Below are positions 20,681-31,700 of a stretch of 64,000 nucleotides of DNA, piece after piece (the first letter of the stretch is position 1; each line of letters begins with the position of its first letter). This stretch comes from Deinococcus radiophilus (GTDB lineage: Bacteria; Deinococcota; Deinococci; Deinococcales; Deinococcaceae), in assembly GCF_020889625.1 (NCBI RefSeq), contig NZ_CP086380.1, positions 205,001 through 269,000 of the forward strand. The letters run 5' to 3'. The notes beneath the pieces are model-generated. The model was not told the origin of the DNA. It was given only the letters and a program-made list of their open reading frames with translations, and did no database searches. The position numbers and the translations under genes are program-made.

Positions 20681-21601
20681 TCATCCCGTCACCGTCCGCC
20701 AGGTCACGTCGGCTACCACACCCAAGAGCATCGTGAGGGCCAACCACATATTGGCATCGAAAAAAGCCACGTTGGCGCGGGTCAGGTCATCCGGGCGAAT
20801 GATGGCGTGCTCGTACCAAAGAATGGCCCCCATCACGGCGGCAGCCAGGTAGTACCAACCACTGGCTCCCACCGACCAGCCCACTGCCAGCAGCAGAATG
20901 AAGGTCAGTGCATGGCTCCACTTGGCCATCTGCAGCGCACGCGGAATCCCGAAACGGGCCGGAATACTCTTGATGCCGTTTTGGCGGTCAAAGTCATGGT
21001 CCATCGTGGCATAAATGGTGTCCAGGCCGATCATCCAGAAGATGACCACCGCCCAGAGCAGCCAGGCCGGTAGTGCGAAGGCTCCGGTAACTGCGATCCA
21101 GCCGCCTGCTGCCGCCGCGCCATCGGTGATGCCCAGCCAGGCGTGACACAGCCAGGTAAACCGCTTGGTGTAGGAGTACCCAATCAGGAAAATGACGGCG
21201 ATGGGCATCAGGGCGACCGCCAGCGGATTAAGCTGCCAGGCGGCCAAGAGGAGCACAGCCAGGCTGACCAGCACTAAGGCCCAGGCGGCCTGCGGCGACA
21301 CCTTGCCGGCTGGAATCTCGCGGCTTGCTGTACGTGGGTTACGGGCGTCAATAAAACGGTCGATCACCCGGTTGGCACCCATGGCAGCGGTGCGGGCCGC
21401 CGCCATGGCCACCGTGACCCACAGCAGCACTTCCCAGCCAGGCCAGCCAGTTCCATCCTGCCAGGAGGAGGCCAGCAGCATCCCCGCATAGGCGAAGGGA
21501 AGGGCAAACACCGTATGTTCGAACTTGACCAGCTCCAGAAATTGCCGGGGGGTGTTTTGGGGGTCGCTGGTATGGGTAGTGGGGGACAGGGGCGAGCTCA
21601 C
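20681..21601 (-). CDS. UbiA-family polyprenyltransferase
   Basis: An integral membrane prenyltransferase of 306 residues with about nine hydrophobic helices. First Asp-rich motif: [16 protein letters not shown]; second: [20 protein letters not shown]. It attaches a polyprenyl chain to an aromatic acceptor. Deinococcus makes menaquinone by the futalosine route, so this is probably the MqnP-type enzyme rather than true UbiA (inference). The frame stays open across the tRNA region upstream, but the first residues of the family align with [13 protein letters not shown], so I chose the GTG at 21601, which has TATGAT 9 bases before it. Confidence 0.87.
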   Translation of the reverse strand: MSSPLSPTTHTSDPQNTPRQFLELVKFEHTVFALPFAYAGMLLASSWQDGTGWPGWEVLLWVTVAMAAARTAAMGANRVIDRFIDARNPRTASREIPAGKVSPQAAWALVLVSLAVLLLAAWQLNPLAVALMPIAVIFLIGYSYTKRFTWLCHAWLGITDGAAAAGGWIAVTGAFALPAWLLWAVVIFWMIGLDTIYATMDHDFDRQNGIKSIPARFGIPRALQMAKWSHALTFILLLAVGWSVGASGWYYLAAAVMGAILWYEHAIIRPDDLTRANVAFFDANMWLALTMLLGVVADVTWRTVTG

Positions 21602-21647
21602 GTCGGAGCAATCATAGTGCCTGAGGTGATCTGAACCATGACCCCCC

Positions 21648-21675
21648 TTCACAAACTGAGAAAGTCTGCTATAGT
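21648..21675 (+). promoter_or_regulatory. promoter of the tRNA Pro-Gly unit
   Basis: -35 TTCACA, 16-base spacer, -10 TATAGT; 20 bases before tRNA-Pro. Confidence 0.65.
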
Positions 21676-21695
21676 ACCGAGCGCGCAAGGGAAGG

Positions 21696-21772
<77 letters not shown>

Positions 21773-21793
21773 ACACTCCCTTGCACAACTTAA

Positions 21794-21867
<74 letters not shown>

Positions 21868-21872
21868 ATACG

Positions 21873-21895
21873 GCTCCCTTCAGGGAGCTTTTTTT
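21873..21895 (+). terminator. intrinsic terminator after tRNA-Gly
   Basis: GCTCCC, loop TTCA, GGGAGC, then seven T residues. Confidence 0.9.
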
Positions 21896-21905
21896 GTGTT
21901 GCCTT

Positions 21906-21934
21906 TTGCCCTGGCCCAGAGCCTGCGCTATCAT
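21906..21934 (+). promoter_or_regulatory. promoter of tRNA-Arg
   Basis: -35 TTGCCC, 17-base spacer, -10 TATCAT, 26 bases before the tRNA. Confidence 0.65.
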
Positions 21935-21960
21935 GACCGCGCTCAATTCAGGCCAAGATT

Positions 21961-22037
<77 letters not shown>

Positions 22038-22044
22038 GAAAAAA

Positions 22045-22071
22045 CCCCGTTGAGAAGCGGGGAGTTTTATT
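22045..22071 (+). terminator. intrinsic terminator after tRNA-Arg
   Basis: CCCCG, loop TTGAGAAG, CGGGG, then AGTTTTATTTTT. Confidence 0.8.
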
Positions 22072-22177
22072 TTTGGTGGTGTGGGTGAGATCGGTGGAAG
22101 TGGCCTACGTGCCCAACCGGAAGTCAGTAACTGAGGTTGTCCTGTTCAAGGATGAGGCTCGGTAGCTTCTTGAACGG

Positions 22178-23020
22178 TCAACGCTCCCGCTTGCCAGAGC
22201 TCTGCGCATCACTGCGCCCTGGTTTGCCGCGTTGTATTTCCAGTTCACTCACCGGAACCCCAGCCAGCAGGCCCGATTCGGTCGCCAGGTCCACCTGGGC
22301 CGCCAGTGGGTGAAGTTTGATCACCTTGCCGCAAGCACCACTGCCGGTATGGCAAGCACGGCTGCCTTTGCGGGGCAGGTCGCGCAGCAGTTCATTGTAC
22401 ATATCGTGCTCGTACTGCAAGCAGCACATCAGCCGCCCGCATGGGCCGCTTAGCTTGTCGGGATTCAGCGGCAACTGCTGGTCACGCGCCATACGAATGG
22501 TAATCGGCGGCAACTCCTGCAAGAAGCGACTGGAGCAGTTCTCGCGTCCACAGGCCCCCAGTGCGCCCAGCACCACGGCCTGCTCACGCGCCCCAACGGC
22601 CATAAAGTTCACGCGGGCTGGGGTAAATGAGCGCACTTCGCTGATCAGGCCGCGCAGGTCCAAGCGTTCTTCGGCGGAATAACTGAGCGTGACCAGTGAT
22701 TCGTCCAACGTGAATTCCAGTTGCACGATCTTGACTTTCAAACCCAGGCTGCGGGCGTGGGCCCGCAAAGCCCACTTGAGGTCTTCAGCCAGCTGGGCCA
22801 GGTGGGCTGCCGCCGCCAGATCTTCGGGGGTTGCCTCCCGCAGAAGCTGACCGGCAGGTTGTTGCTGCGCCTGTGGGTGGTCGGAGGGGATCTCGCCGCG
22901 CGTTTCGGCCAGTTCAGGGCCACGCTGACTCAGGACCACCACCGGCGTCCCACTGGGGTACGTCTGGTCACTGGTCACGGGGCATAAGGCCGGGCTGCGG
23001 GAGTACCTGACAAACTGCAT
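22178..23020 (-). CDS. PSP1-domain protein, RicT/YaaT-like
   Basis: A 280-residue protein of the YaaT/RicT group. The PSP1 core shows [42 protein letters not shown] and the conserved cysteines [13 protein letters not shown] and [16 protein letters not shown]. In Bacillus RicT works with RicA and RicF in mRNA maturation and binds Fe-S clusters through such cysteines; I see no RicA/RicF partner nearby. The C-terminus is basic and rich in Ser/Lys. Single gene, ATG at 23020. Confidence 0.85.
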   Translation of the reverse strand: MQFVRYSRSPALCPVTSDQTYPSGTPVVVLSQRGPELAETRGEIPSDHPQAQQQPAGQLLREATPEDLAAAAHLAQLAEDLKWALRAHARSLGLKVKIVQLEFTLDESLVTLSYSAEERLDLRGLISEVRSFTPARVNFMAVGAREQAVVLGALGACGRENCSSRFLQELPPITIRMARDQQLPLNPDKLSGPCGRLMCCLQYEHDMYNELLRDLPRKGSRACHTGSGACGKVIKLHPLAAQVDLATESGLLAGVPVSELEIQRGKPGRSDAQSSGKRER

Positions 23021-23129
23021 CTTTCTCTAGCATGCCACGCCGGGGCAGTGAGGCCCAAAGGTCAGGTGACATTGCGTGTGAGGTCTTGCCGCAGTACTGG
23101 TGAGCCAGGCGTCAGAGCCCTGCCGGAAC

Positions 23130-23153
23130 AAAAAAAAGACCCCGGTGAGGGGC
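23130..23153 (-). terminator. intrinsic terminator after tRNA-Leu
   Basis: Minus strand: GGCCCC, loop TCACC, GGGGTC, then eight T residues. Confidence 0.8.
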
Positions 23154-23174
23154 CAAGGCAAAGTTGCCAGTGAT

Positions 23175-23257
23175 GGTGCCAGCGGGGGGACTCGAACCCC
23201 CACGGTTTCCCGCTTGATTTTGAGTCAAGTGCGTCTACCAATTCCGCCACGCTGGCT
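23175..23257 (-). tRNA. tRNA-Leu (anticodon CAA)
   Basis: Class II tRNA with a long variable arm. Acceptor GCCAGCG/CGCTGGC, anticodon stem CTTGA/TCAAG with loop CTCAAAA (CAA), T-arm TTCGAGT, encoded CCA. Confidence 0.93.
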
Positions 23258-23269
23258 GGGCACTAGGGA

Positions 23270-23297
23270 GTCTAACGCCCACTTGCGGCGCGGTCAA
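23270..23297 (-). promoter_or_regulatory. promoter of tRNA-Leu
   Basis: Minus strand: -35 TTGACC (23297-23292), 16-base spacer, -10 TAGACT (23275-23270). The -35 overlaps the end of the FUSC gene. Confidence 0.6.
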
Positions 23298-25255
23298 CTC
23301 CGCTGAAGCAGGGGGCGGAGCGCAGGACGTCTGCGCTGCAGCTCGGTCAATCGCTGTTTCAGGTCGTTCAGCTCCCGACGGGCAGAAGCTGTAGAGGGGT
23401 TTTTAGACTGCAGGGCACTGTGCAGGCCTACGGCTTCGGCGGCCAGGCTTTCAAGTTCTTCCAGCTGTTCGAATGGATCCTGTTCCGTCTGGCGATTCTC
23501 CAACGTGTCCCAGATTGGCTCGGTACGGCTGGCCTGGGCGATCTGTGCGGCGTGGCGGAACTTGGCCCCCATCCGGAGCAGGGCACGGCGCAGCTCGTCG
23601 GCGTCGGCGTGACGGGCCTGAGCATCGTCACTGGCATCTTCCCGCCCATCCAGAACCTGTCCCAGCGATTCCAAAAAGTCACACAGCGCCTCGGCAGCCT
23701 TGTGGTAGCGCCGGGGCAGCGAGCGTACCTGCCAGTTGGGCCAGAGATGATAGGCGATCACCGCTGCCAGGACGCCCAGAGCCGTCAGCCACATCCGCTC
23801 CGGCATGGCCACTTCAACCTCCCAGCTGTTCAGCGCCGCAAAGCTGTAGACCGTGAAGCCCAGTGTGACCGCCAGGTATCCGGCATTCAGCGTAGCAATC
23901 ACCAGGAAGCTGGACAGCAGCAGAATGGCTGCTGAGGTCTTATCAGACAGACCGATCACCTCTTGCAGCAGCAAGATCAGTGCCAGGGCGGCCAGGGTAC
24001 CGGCCACCCGCGCCACCCCGCGGGTCAGCAACTGCTGGTAGTCCGAGGTGAAGATCAGCGCAAAGGTCATGACCAGCAAGGAGCTGTTCTCCCACGGCAA
24101 CAGGTGACTGACATAGGTCAGCACTCCGATGGCGAGGCCATAGTACGCTGCGAACTGTACGCCGTGCGGATCATGCCAGGGCCGCGTCAGTTCCCGCCAG
24201 ATCCGTTCCAGCGCACGCCGCTGCACGCTGAGGCCGGTATCGAATCCGGTGTGCAGGTGCGCGGCGGCCCGCAGCACACTCTTGGCTTCGCCTTCCAGGC
24301 CACTGGGGCTTTCAGCCAGGGCGGCTTGCCAGGCCTGCCAGTCGTCTGCGCTCAGCCGTGCCGTTCCGGATTCAATGCTCCCGGCAAAGTCCTCTAGGAG
24401 TTCGGCCAGGTGGTCAGTGACTTTGGTGAGTTGCTGCTGCTGCGGCGTTGGGTCATCCTCATCCACTCCGCCGTGGGCTTCCAGCCAGCGGGCTGCGCAG
24501 ACCCCGTAGCCGGTCAGTGCAGCGTCCAGGTCGTACAGGGCGTCCAGCAGCCAGGTCAGTTCACGCTGCTGTGTCTGCCAGTGCGAGTGATACCGTTCGA
24601 CGGTGATCACCTGTGCCTGGGCCAACGCGTCGCTGTGGTGCAGCATCAGCCCTGGGCGGGGCTGACCCGGCAGCTGGCGTACGCTGGCCGCCACATCGCG
24701 GTAGACGCCTGCAATCTGCTCACGTTCAGGTTGCATGGGTGGCAGCGACCACATCCAGTTCAGATAAAACATTTGCAGCAGCCCCCCAACCACAATGGCC
24801 AGGCCATGCGACCACCACAGCTCGGCAGGCAGGCTCTGTGACGCGTAGGACACCATGTACGACACGCTGATCGTTGCCAGCGACACGTACAGCGGGTTGG
24901 CCGCCGCAATCATGGCAAAGCCGAAGGCGAAGACGCCCACCACGGCCGCCGCCAGCAGCGCTTGTTCACCCACCAGCAGCCCCAGCGCCACCGACAGGCC
25001 CAGCATGCCAGTCATCATCAGCAGGGCGCGGCCACGGGTGCGCGACGGTCCCCCCACTGAAGCGATCCCGGCCATTAGCGCACCCGCTGCGGCGGCCAGA
25101 GCCAGCGGTTTGCCCAGGGGGCCCAGGGTGTTCCAAACCACCAGATATACCAGGGCAATGCCCACGGCTTCGCGCAGGGCCGGCCAGGGGGTAAGGTGGC
25201 TGCGCTGGACCGTGAGGGCTTGTTGCCACAGCTGCCGGGTGAAGAGTCGGTTCAT
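23294..25255 (-). CDS. FUSC-family (YccS/aromatic acid exporter-like) membrane protein
   Basis: A 653-residue protein with two blocks of membrane helices, each followed by a long soluble helical segment, the layout of the FUSC family. The first block covers about residues 28-165 (ALVYLVVWNTLGPLGKP, ALLMMTGMLGLSVALGLLVG), the second about 375-500 (LLVMTFALIFTSDYQQLLTRG, split: LLVMTFALIF and TSDYQQLLTRGVAR). Relatives are thought to export aromatic acids; substrate here unknown. The ATG has AGGAGG before it. Confidence 0.8.
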   Translation of the reverse strand: MNRLFTRQLWQQALTVQRSHLTPWPALREAVGIALVYLVVWNTLGPLGKPLALAAAAGALMAGIASVGGPSRTRGRALLMMTGMLGLSVALGLLVGEQALLAAAVVGVFAFGFAMIAAANPLYVSLATISVSYMVSYASQSLPAELWWSHGLAIVVGGLLQMFYLNWMWSLPPMQPEREQIAGVYRDVAASVRQLPGQPRPGLMLHHSDALAQAQVITVERYHSHWQTQQRELTWLLDALYDLDAALTGYGVCAARWLEAHGGVDEDDPTPQQQQLTKVTDHLAELLEDFAGSIESGTARLSADDWQAWQAALAESPSGLEGEAKSVLRAAAHLHTGFDTGLSVQRRALERIWRELTRPWHDPHGVQFAAYYGLAIGVLTYVSHLLPWENSSLLVMTFALIFTSDYQQLLTRGVARVAGTLAALALILLLQEVIGLSDKTSAAILLLSSFLVIATLNAGYLAVTLGFTVYSFAALNSWEVEVAMPERMWLTALGVLAAVIAYHLWPNWQVRSLPRRYHKAAEALCDFLESLGQVLDGREDASDDAQARHADADELRRALLRMGAKFRHAAQIAQASRTEPIWDTLENRQTEQDPFEQLEELESLAAEAVGLHSALQSKNPSTASARRELNDLKQRLTELQRRRPALRPLLQRS

Positions 25256-25513
25256 GGGGCGTGACCTCCTGTCAGGTTGGGGGGTGTCCCTGACTGCGTC
25301 ATTGTGCAGAACTGTAGGTCCTATAAATGATGACGGACTGATGAAGGCCTAAAGCGACTCCTCAGATGCCAGGGAGGAGGGCCACCCAGGAGTCGGGGTT
25401 TTCACTGAAAAGATGTGACTCAGCTGAGGGTCCTGGGCGGCGAAATGAGTTCCCCACTGAGCGAACTTCAACTGAAGCGGTGGCAGTGGTTCTGCCCTTG
25501 TTACGGTGGGGAT

Positions 25514-25957
25514 ATGAAAAAATTCATTCCACTGACTCCCTTTTGGTTGCTCCCGGGTGCCCTGGCAGGCGGAAGTGCTGCGCCCTTGCCTGCACCACAA
25601 ATTGTCCACACCCCCGCCAGCGGAGACGCACCTTTGTCTGACTCGGTGCAGGTGGGAAATACCCTCTATCTGTCCGGCAAGTTGGGGCTAGATGCTCAGG
25701 GCAAACTGCCGGAAGGGGTGCAGGCCCAGACCCGTCAGGCCATTCTGAACATGCAGGCGTCGCTCGCCAAGCGGGGATTTACCCTGAACGATCTGGTGAA
25801 GTGCACTGTGATGCTGGCCGATATGAATGACTTTGCGGCGATGAACGAGGTGTACCGCGAAATGATGCCACAGCCTTATCCGGCTCGCTCGGCGCTGGGA
25901 GTCAGTGGCTTGGCACTGGACGCAGCAGTAGAAATCGAGTGTATGGCTGCCCACTGA
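25514..25957 (+). CDS. RidA-family protein with an export signal
   Basis: A RidA/YjgF enamine/imine deaminase-like protein of 147 residues. The N-terminus (MKKFIPLTPFWLLPGALAGG) looks like a signal peptide, so the protein is probably exported. The RidA core starts at about residue 28 (IVHTPASGDAPLSDSV) with GNTLYLSGKLGLD and the end PYPARSALGVSGLALDAAVEIECMA (split: PYPARSALGV and SGLALDAAVEIECMA), which keeps the Arg and Glu of active members. The ATG at 25514 follows GGTGGGGAT. Cytoplasmic RidA removes reactive enamines; the task of an exported one is not clear. Confidence 0.85.
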   Translation: MKKFIPLTPFWLLPGALAGGSAAPLPAPQIVHTPASGDAPLSDSVQVGNTLYLSGKLGLDAQGKLPEGVQAQTRQAILNMQASLAKRGFTLNDLVKCTVMLADMNDFAAMNEVYREMMPQPYPARSALGVSGLALDAAVEIECMAAH

Positions 25958-26015
25958 CGGCACTGAGTCTGAACTCCAGAACACCACCTTGACACGGGGT
26001 AGGCACAGTACCGCT

Positions 26016-27488
26016 ATGAACCCTGCCCCCCCTGCCGTCACGGATGTACCGTCTCATGCGCTGGCCCTGCTGCGGTGTCAGCTGTCTGAAGTCATGACGA
26101 CCGTAGAGGCCGATACTGCCGATGTGTTGCAGAGGTGGCAGCCCTGGCTCCAGCGTGCCAGCTATTGGCCCAGTGCCCATAACCTGGCCGCTTATCTGGC
26201 CCTGCGCCGCCATGACCTGCGCGAACTGCAAGCCGAATTGGTGAGGTGGGGGGTCAGTTCGCTGGGCCGCTGTGAGCCACATGTTCAGCCCAATTTACAG
26301 GCGGCAGTGGCAGCGCTGGCGGCCCTGGATGGTGAGCGCCCTGTTCAGTCTGTGTACAGCCAGTTCGCCGAGCTGTCCAGCCGTCTAACGCAGCACAGCG
26401 CCGAGCTGCTGGGTCAGGCCCAGGGTGGGGTCATGGTGACTTTCCCGTCGGAAGCAGCCACAGAGCCCGCGCTGGTCCACGACTTGCTGACGGCAGGCAT
26501 GACTGTGGCACGGATCAACCTGGCACACGACGGTCCCACCGAGTGGGAAGCGATGCTGCACCACTTGCAAATGGCCCGTGAGCAGACCGGGCGGCCCTGC
26601 CGGGCCTTGATGGATCTGGGTGGCCCCAAGGTTCGCACCACTGAGCCGCAGTGGCCGGGTGAAGCGGCGCGCCTAAAGGTGGGTGATGAACTGGAACTCG
26701 GCGGGGACGTGGCATCGGCGTCCGGTGAGCGTCCCTGGGTAGGCTGCACACTGCCAGCTGCGTTAGCACAGGTACAAGAAGGCCAAGAGGTCTGGTTTGA
26801 TGACGGCAAGCTGGGCACGGTGGTGGTGGCGACGCAGCCGGGCCGCCTCACCCTGCGTGTCACCCAAGCCCGCGCCAAGGGCGAGCGCCTCAAAGCCGAA
26901 AAGGGGATCAATTTCCCCGAGACGGCTCTGGAACTTCCTGCACTGACCGACCAGGACCGCCGTGACCTGCACTTTGCTGCCCAGCACGCCGATATGATCG
27001 GGTACTCCTTCGTGCAGACCCCACAGGACGTGCTGGCCCTGCTAGCAGCTCTGGACGCGGAAGGTGCGCCCGCCAGTCTGGGGATCGTACTGAAGATCGA
27101 AACCCGGCTGGCGGTGCGGAACTTTCCCGAGCTGATGGTCTGCGCCGCTGGGTCGCGTCCCTGTGGAGTGATGATTGCGCGCGGGGATCTGGCGGTGGAG
27201 CTGGGCTTCTCCCGCATGGCCGAGCTGCAAGAAGAACTGCTGTGGCTCAGCGAGGCAGCCCACCTGCCGGTCATCTGGGCCACCCAGGTGCTGGAAGCCC
27301 TGGTCGAAAAAGGCGTGCCTACACGCGGCGAATTTACCGACGCCGCCGGGGGGATGCGGGCCGAGTGCATCATGCTGAATAAGGGGCCATATGCGGTGCA
27401 GGCAGTGCGCGAAGTGACGGCCCTCAGCACCCGGATGCACCAGCATCAGCACAAGAAGCGGCCCCAACTCGGCATCTTGGAACTGTAA
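26016..27488 (+). CDS. pyruvate kinase-like protein with an N-terminal extension
   Basis: 490 residues. A helical extension of about 135 residues without a known motif precedes a pyruvate-kinase barrel (GGVMVTFPSEA, ARINLAHD, MDLGGPKVRT, VLKIETR, IARGDLAVELGF, WATQVLEALVEKGVPTR). The regulatory C-terminal domain of normal pyruvate kinases is absent. The catalytic Lys and metal Glu/Asp appear kept, but motif DTKGPE is DLGGPK, and the Ser of the RxNxSH motif is Ala, so substrate or activity may differ. I chose the ATG at 26016; a TTG lies 27 bases upstream. It ends one base before the convergent GNAT gene. Confidence 0.8.
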   Translation: MNPAPPAVTDVPSHALALLRCQLSEVMTTVEADTADVLQRWQPWLQRASYWPSAHNLAAYLALRRHDLRELQAELVRWGVSSLGRCEPHVQPNLQAAVAALAALDGERPVQSVYSQFAELSSRLTQHSAELLGQAQGGVMVTFPSEAATEPALVHDLLTAGMTVARINLAHDGPTEWEAMLHHLQMAREQTGRPCRALMDLGGPKVRTTEPQWPGEAARLKVGDELELGGDVASASGERPWVGCTLPAALAQVQEGQEVWFDDGKLGTVVVATQPGRLTLRVTQARAKGERLKAEKGINFPETALELPALTDQDRRDLHFAAQHADMIGYSFVQTPQDVLALLAALDAEGAPASLGIVLKIETRLAVRNFPELMVCAAGSRPCGVMIARGDLAVELGFSRMAELQEELLWLSEAAHLPVIWATQVLEALVEKGVPTRGEFTDAAGGMRAECIMLNKGPYAVQAVREVTALSTRMHQHQHKKRPQLGILEL

Positions 27489-28217
27489 TTAGTGGGCGGC
27501 AGTCCAGGTCAGGCGCATTCCAGCCAGGCGGAATCCGGCCCGCATCACATTGCGCTCACTGCCTGTTCCGGGTGTGACCATCACGGTGGCAAGGTCGGCC
27601 CTTTCCTGTTGCGCGGCATTCAGGCGAGCCGCCAGCAGCGCCGTTTGTAGGCCGCGTCCACGGAACTCTGGCCGAGTGGCGGTGCCGTGCAGGGCTGCCA
27701 CGCCGCTTACGACGCTATAAGCTCCGGTGGCGACGGGCTGACCGTCTACCTTGGCCCACCACAGCCGCTTGCCGGGAGCCAGGGCCACGGCCCGCATGAT
27801 CTCGGCGGTACTGGGGCCGAATCCCTGGGCGGCCAGCCCTGCCCAGTCCAGGGCGTTGTCTGTCTGGTGCATGTTGGGCGGTGTCAGAGGCAGGTCTTTC
27901 AGATCATGGGCGTACACGTGCAGCACATAAGTCAACTGAAATCCGCGTGCATTCAGCGCGGACAGCAGCTCCGGCGCGGCGTGCGATAGAGCGTGCACAG
28001 TCGGGGTCTGGCCATGACGGGCGCAAAATGCCTCGAAAGCGTCCCACTCAGTTTCAGTTGGGACACAGGTACCGTCGTGCCAGGCGGTGTCCAGCGGCGC
28101 AGCATCCTCAGTCCAGACGGCGACCAGGGGCCCGAACCGCTCCCAACCACCGGGGGACTGTGCAGCATGTGCAGCAGCCTCAGCCTGGGCGATGCGGGGC
28201 AGGAGGTGGGCGGGCAT
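27489..28217 (-). CDS. GNAT-family acetyltransferase
   Basis: A 242-residue protein whose C-terminal half is a GNAT domain: GVAALHGTATRPEFRGRGLQ (acetyl-CoA pyrophosphate loop RGRGLQ), then LLAARLNAAQQERADLATVMV (split: LLAARLNAAQQ and ERADLATVMV) and a typical end (NVMRAGFRLAGMR). The N-terminal half looks like a degenerate second GNAT fold. Acceptor unknown. A TACACT box lies 6 bases before the ATG. Confidence 0.82.
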   Translation of the reverse strand: MPAHLLPRIAQAEAAAHAAQSPGGWERFGPLVAVWTEDAAPLDTAWHDGTCVPTETEWDAFEAFCARHGQTPTVHALSHAAPELLSALNARGFQLTYVLHVYAHDLKDLPLTPPNMHQTDNALDWAGLAAQGFGPSTAEIMRAVALAPGKRLWWAKVDGQPVATGAYSVVSGVAALHGTATRPEFRGRGLQTALLAARLNAAQQERADLATVMVTPGTGSERNVMRAGFRLAGMRLTWTAAH

Positions 28218-28223
28218 GGGGGC

Positions 28224-28229
28224 AGTGTA
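28224..28229 (-). promoter_or_regulatory. -10 box of the GNAT gene
   Basis: TACACT on the minus strand, 6 bases before the ATG at 28217. Confidence 0.5.
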
Positions 28230-28326
28230 GGGCCGCAGACTGTAAATCCTCCTGTGCCATTTGGCGTAGCTGTACTCACAAGCTCATCACTAACGGGCGT
28301 GACGGTCAGCGAGTACCCTCCTGCTC

Positions 28327-28332
28327 TAGACT
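28327..28332 (+). promoter_or_regulatory. -10 box of lepA
   Basis: TAGACT ends 8 bases before the lepA ATG; no ribosome-binding site between. Confidence 0.5.
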
Positions 28333-28340
28333 GCTAGGCA

Positions 28341-30140
<1,800 letters not shown>

Positions 30141-30335
30141 AGGCTGCGCCGGAAAATCGTAGGGGTGGGCACAGCCTCACGGTTTTACGCAAGCAGACTG
30201 GCACAGCTCCGCAGGAGAGCGAGTGGGCACTGCTAACGTTGGACGCTCCACTCCGTTTTCCGGATAACCTTTAGCGGCAAACATCAACCGAGTGGGCGGC
30301 TGCGCCGTAGGCCCATCCGCTGTTGGGACGCCGAT

Positions 30336-31580
30336 CTATAGCCTAGCCAGGGCCTGCTGCGCCGCCGCAAACTGGGGCCGCAGGCGCAGGGCTTCGGTGT
30401 AGGCGGCGCGGGCTTCGGCGGTGCGGCCCAGGCCCGCCAGGGCGCGGCCCCGCCAATAGTGGGCCTCTTCGTGGCTGGGAACGTCGCGCAGAATGTTGCC
30501 GCTCAGCCGCAGCACGTCGGCGTAGCGGGCCGTGCGGGTATAGGCCTCCAGCGGCCCGAAGGTGTACCACAGCGTGCGCCAGGGCAGGCCGCCCTGCACC
30601 CAGCTGGGGCGGGTGGGGTCCAGCGCCGGGTTGGGGGCCGCGGCAAAGGCCCGGTCAAAGTAGAGGCTGGCCATCCGTGCGTCCCCGATATTCAGCGCCG
30701 CCTGTCCTGCCGTCAGCCAGCCCACGGCGTCGTCGCGCGCCTGCGCTTCGGCCAGTGCCGCTTCCAGGTGACTCTGCTTGGCCACTTGCGGGTCGGCCTG
30801 ATCGCCCAGCAGGGCCGTGACCGCCGCGCCCTGCTCCGGGGGATACACCGCCAGATAGGTGCGCCCGAAAGTCCGCCACAGTTCATCGAAGGCCGCGTAG
30901 TCCATGCCCAGCGGCCCCAGGTACGAGTCCAGTGCCAAGAATTTCTGCGCCGCGTCGTCGTAGCCGGTAGGGACCCGGAAGTGGCCCATGCCGCCGTCAT
31001 CCGTCACGAACCAGGTGTGGACGATCACGGGAATCCCTTCGCTGAGCAGGCCACGGATCAGGTCGATGCTGCCTCCGGGGGCAAGGTGTGTGTCCAACCC
31101 CTGAGCGCGGGCGTAGGCAGCCAGCTCTGCGGGCGTCACGTTCACGTCGCCCGCAGCGGGGCGGACTGCTGGCGCGATGTCGTACTGGGTGTCTGGCGTT
31201 CCCCACACGCTCATGGCTGTCCCGAGGGTGGCCGGGCCGCAGTTGTTGAGGCGCTGGTACTCGTGACGCAGGCCAGGGAGACTGGCGCTGGCGGGCAGGG
31301 TTGGTGTGGGCGGTGCAGACACCTCCGCCGCGGTCACTTCAGGCGTGGGGATAACTTCCGAGCGGGCTTCTTCAGCGGCCTCGGTTGCATCTGGCGTGGG
31401 TGCGGCCTGTTCCTGTGAGGTGGCAGGCAGTGGCTCCGTCGCTGGGAGTGCAGGGGCGGGTGCGACTTCGGCGGGGGGCGGCGTGGCGGCGGATTCGGGA
31501 GCCGCTTGCAGCGTCTGTAGGCCCAGGGCCAGCGCTGCGGTGATCAGCAGTCCTCCCGCGAGCAGGGGGAAACCGTTCAT
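30336..31580 (-). CDS. exported C39-type peptidase-like protein with TPR repeats
   Basis: 414 residues. An N-terminal membrane or signal helix (LLAGGLLITAALALGL) is followed by a Pro/Ala/Glu-rich linker (about 27-100), then a papain-like C39 domain: Cys in NNCGPATLG (about 114), His in GGMGHFRVPTGYDD and Asp in LALDSYLG. The C-terminal 130 residues are helical and end with a TPR pair (EEAHYWRGRALAGLGRTAEA). No transporter or bacteriocin-like peptide lies nearby, so it is probably not a leader peptidase of an ABC exporter. Target unknown. Confidence 0.82.
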   Translation of the reverse strand: MNGFPLLAGGLLITAALALGLQTLQAAPESAATPPPAEVAPAPALPATEPLPATSQEQAAPTPDATEAAEEARSEVIPTPEVTAAEVSAPPTPTLPASASLPGLRHEYQRLNNCGPATLGTAMSVWGTPDTQYDIAPAVRPAAGDVNVTPAELAAYARAQGLDTHLAPGGSIDLIRGLLSEGIPVIVHTWFVTDDGGMGHFRVPTGYDDAAQKFLALDSYLGPLGMDYAAFDELWRTFGRTYLAVYPPEQGAAVTALLGDQADPQVAKQSHLEAALAEAQARDDAVGWLTAGQAALNIGDARMASLYFDRAFAAAPNPALDPTRPSWVQGGLPWRTLWYTFGPLEAYTRTARYADVLRLSGNILRDVPSHEEAHYWRGRALAGLGRTAEARAAYTEALRLRPQFAAAQQALARL

Positions 31581-31700
31581 GCTCCAGTCTGGCGGGCCGG
31601 GACAGACGGCAAGGTGAGCGACCTTCCGAGAGACTTCATGCTGCGGCGCTCAGGATGATCGGCACAGTCGGGGTGCGGCGTATACGCAAGACTGCGCGCT

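Noticed and set aside
30141..30335. Possible insertion-sequence remnant between lepA and the C39 gene
   Set aside because: No inverted terminal repeat, duplication or transposase fragment could be found.
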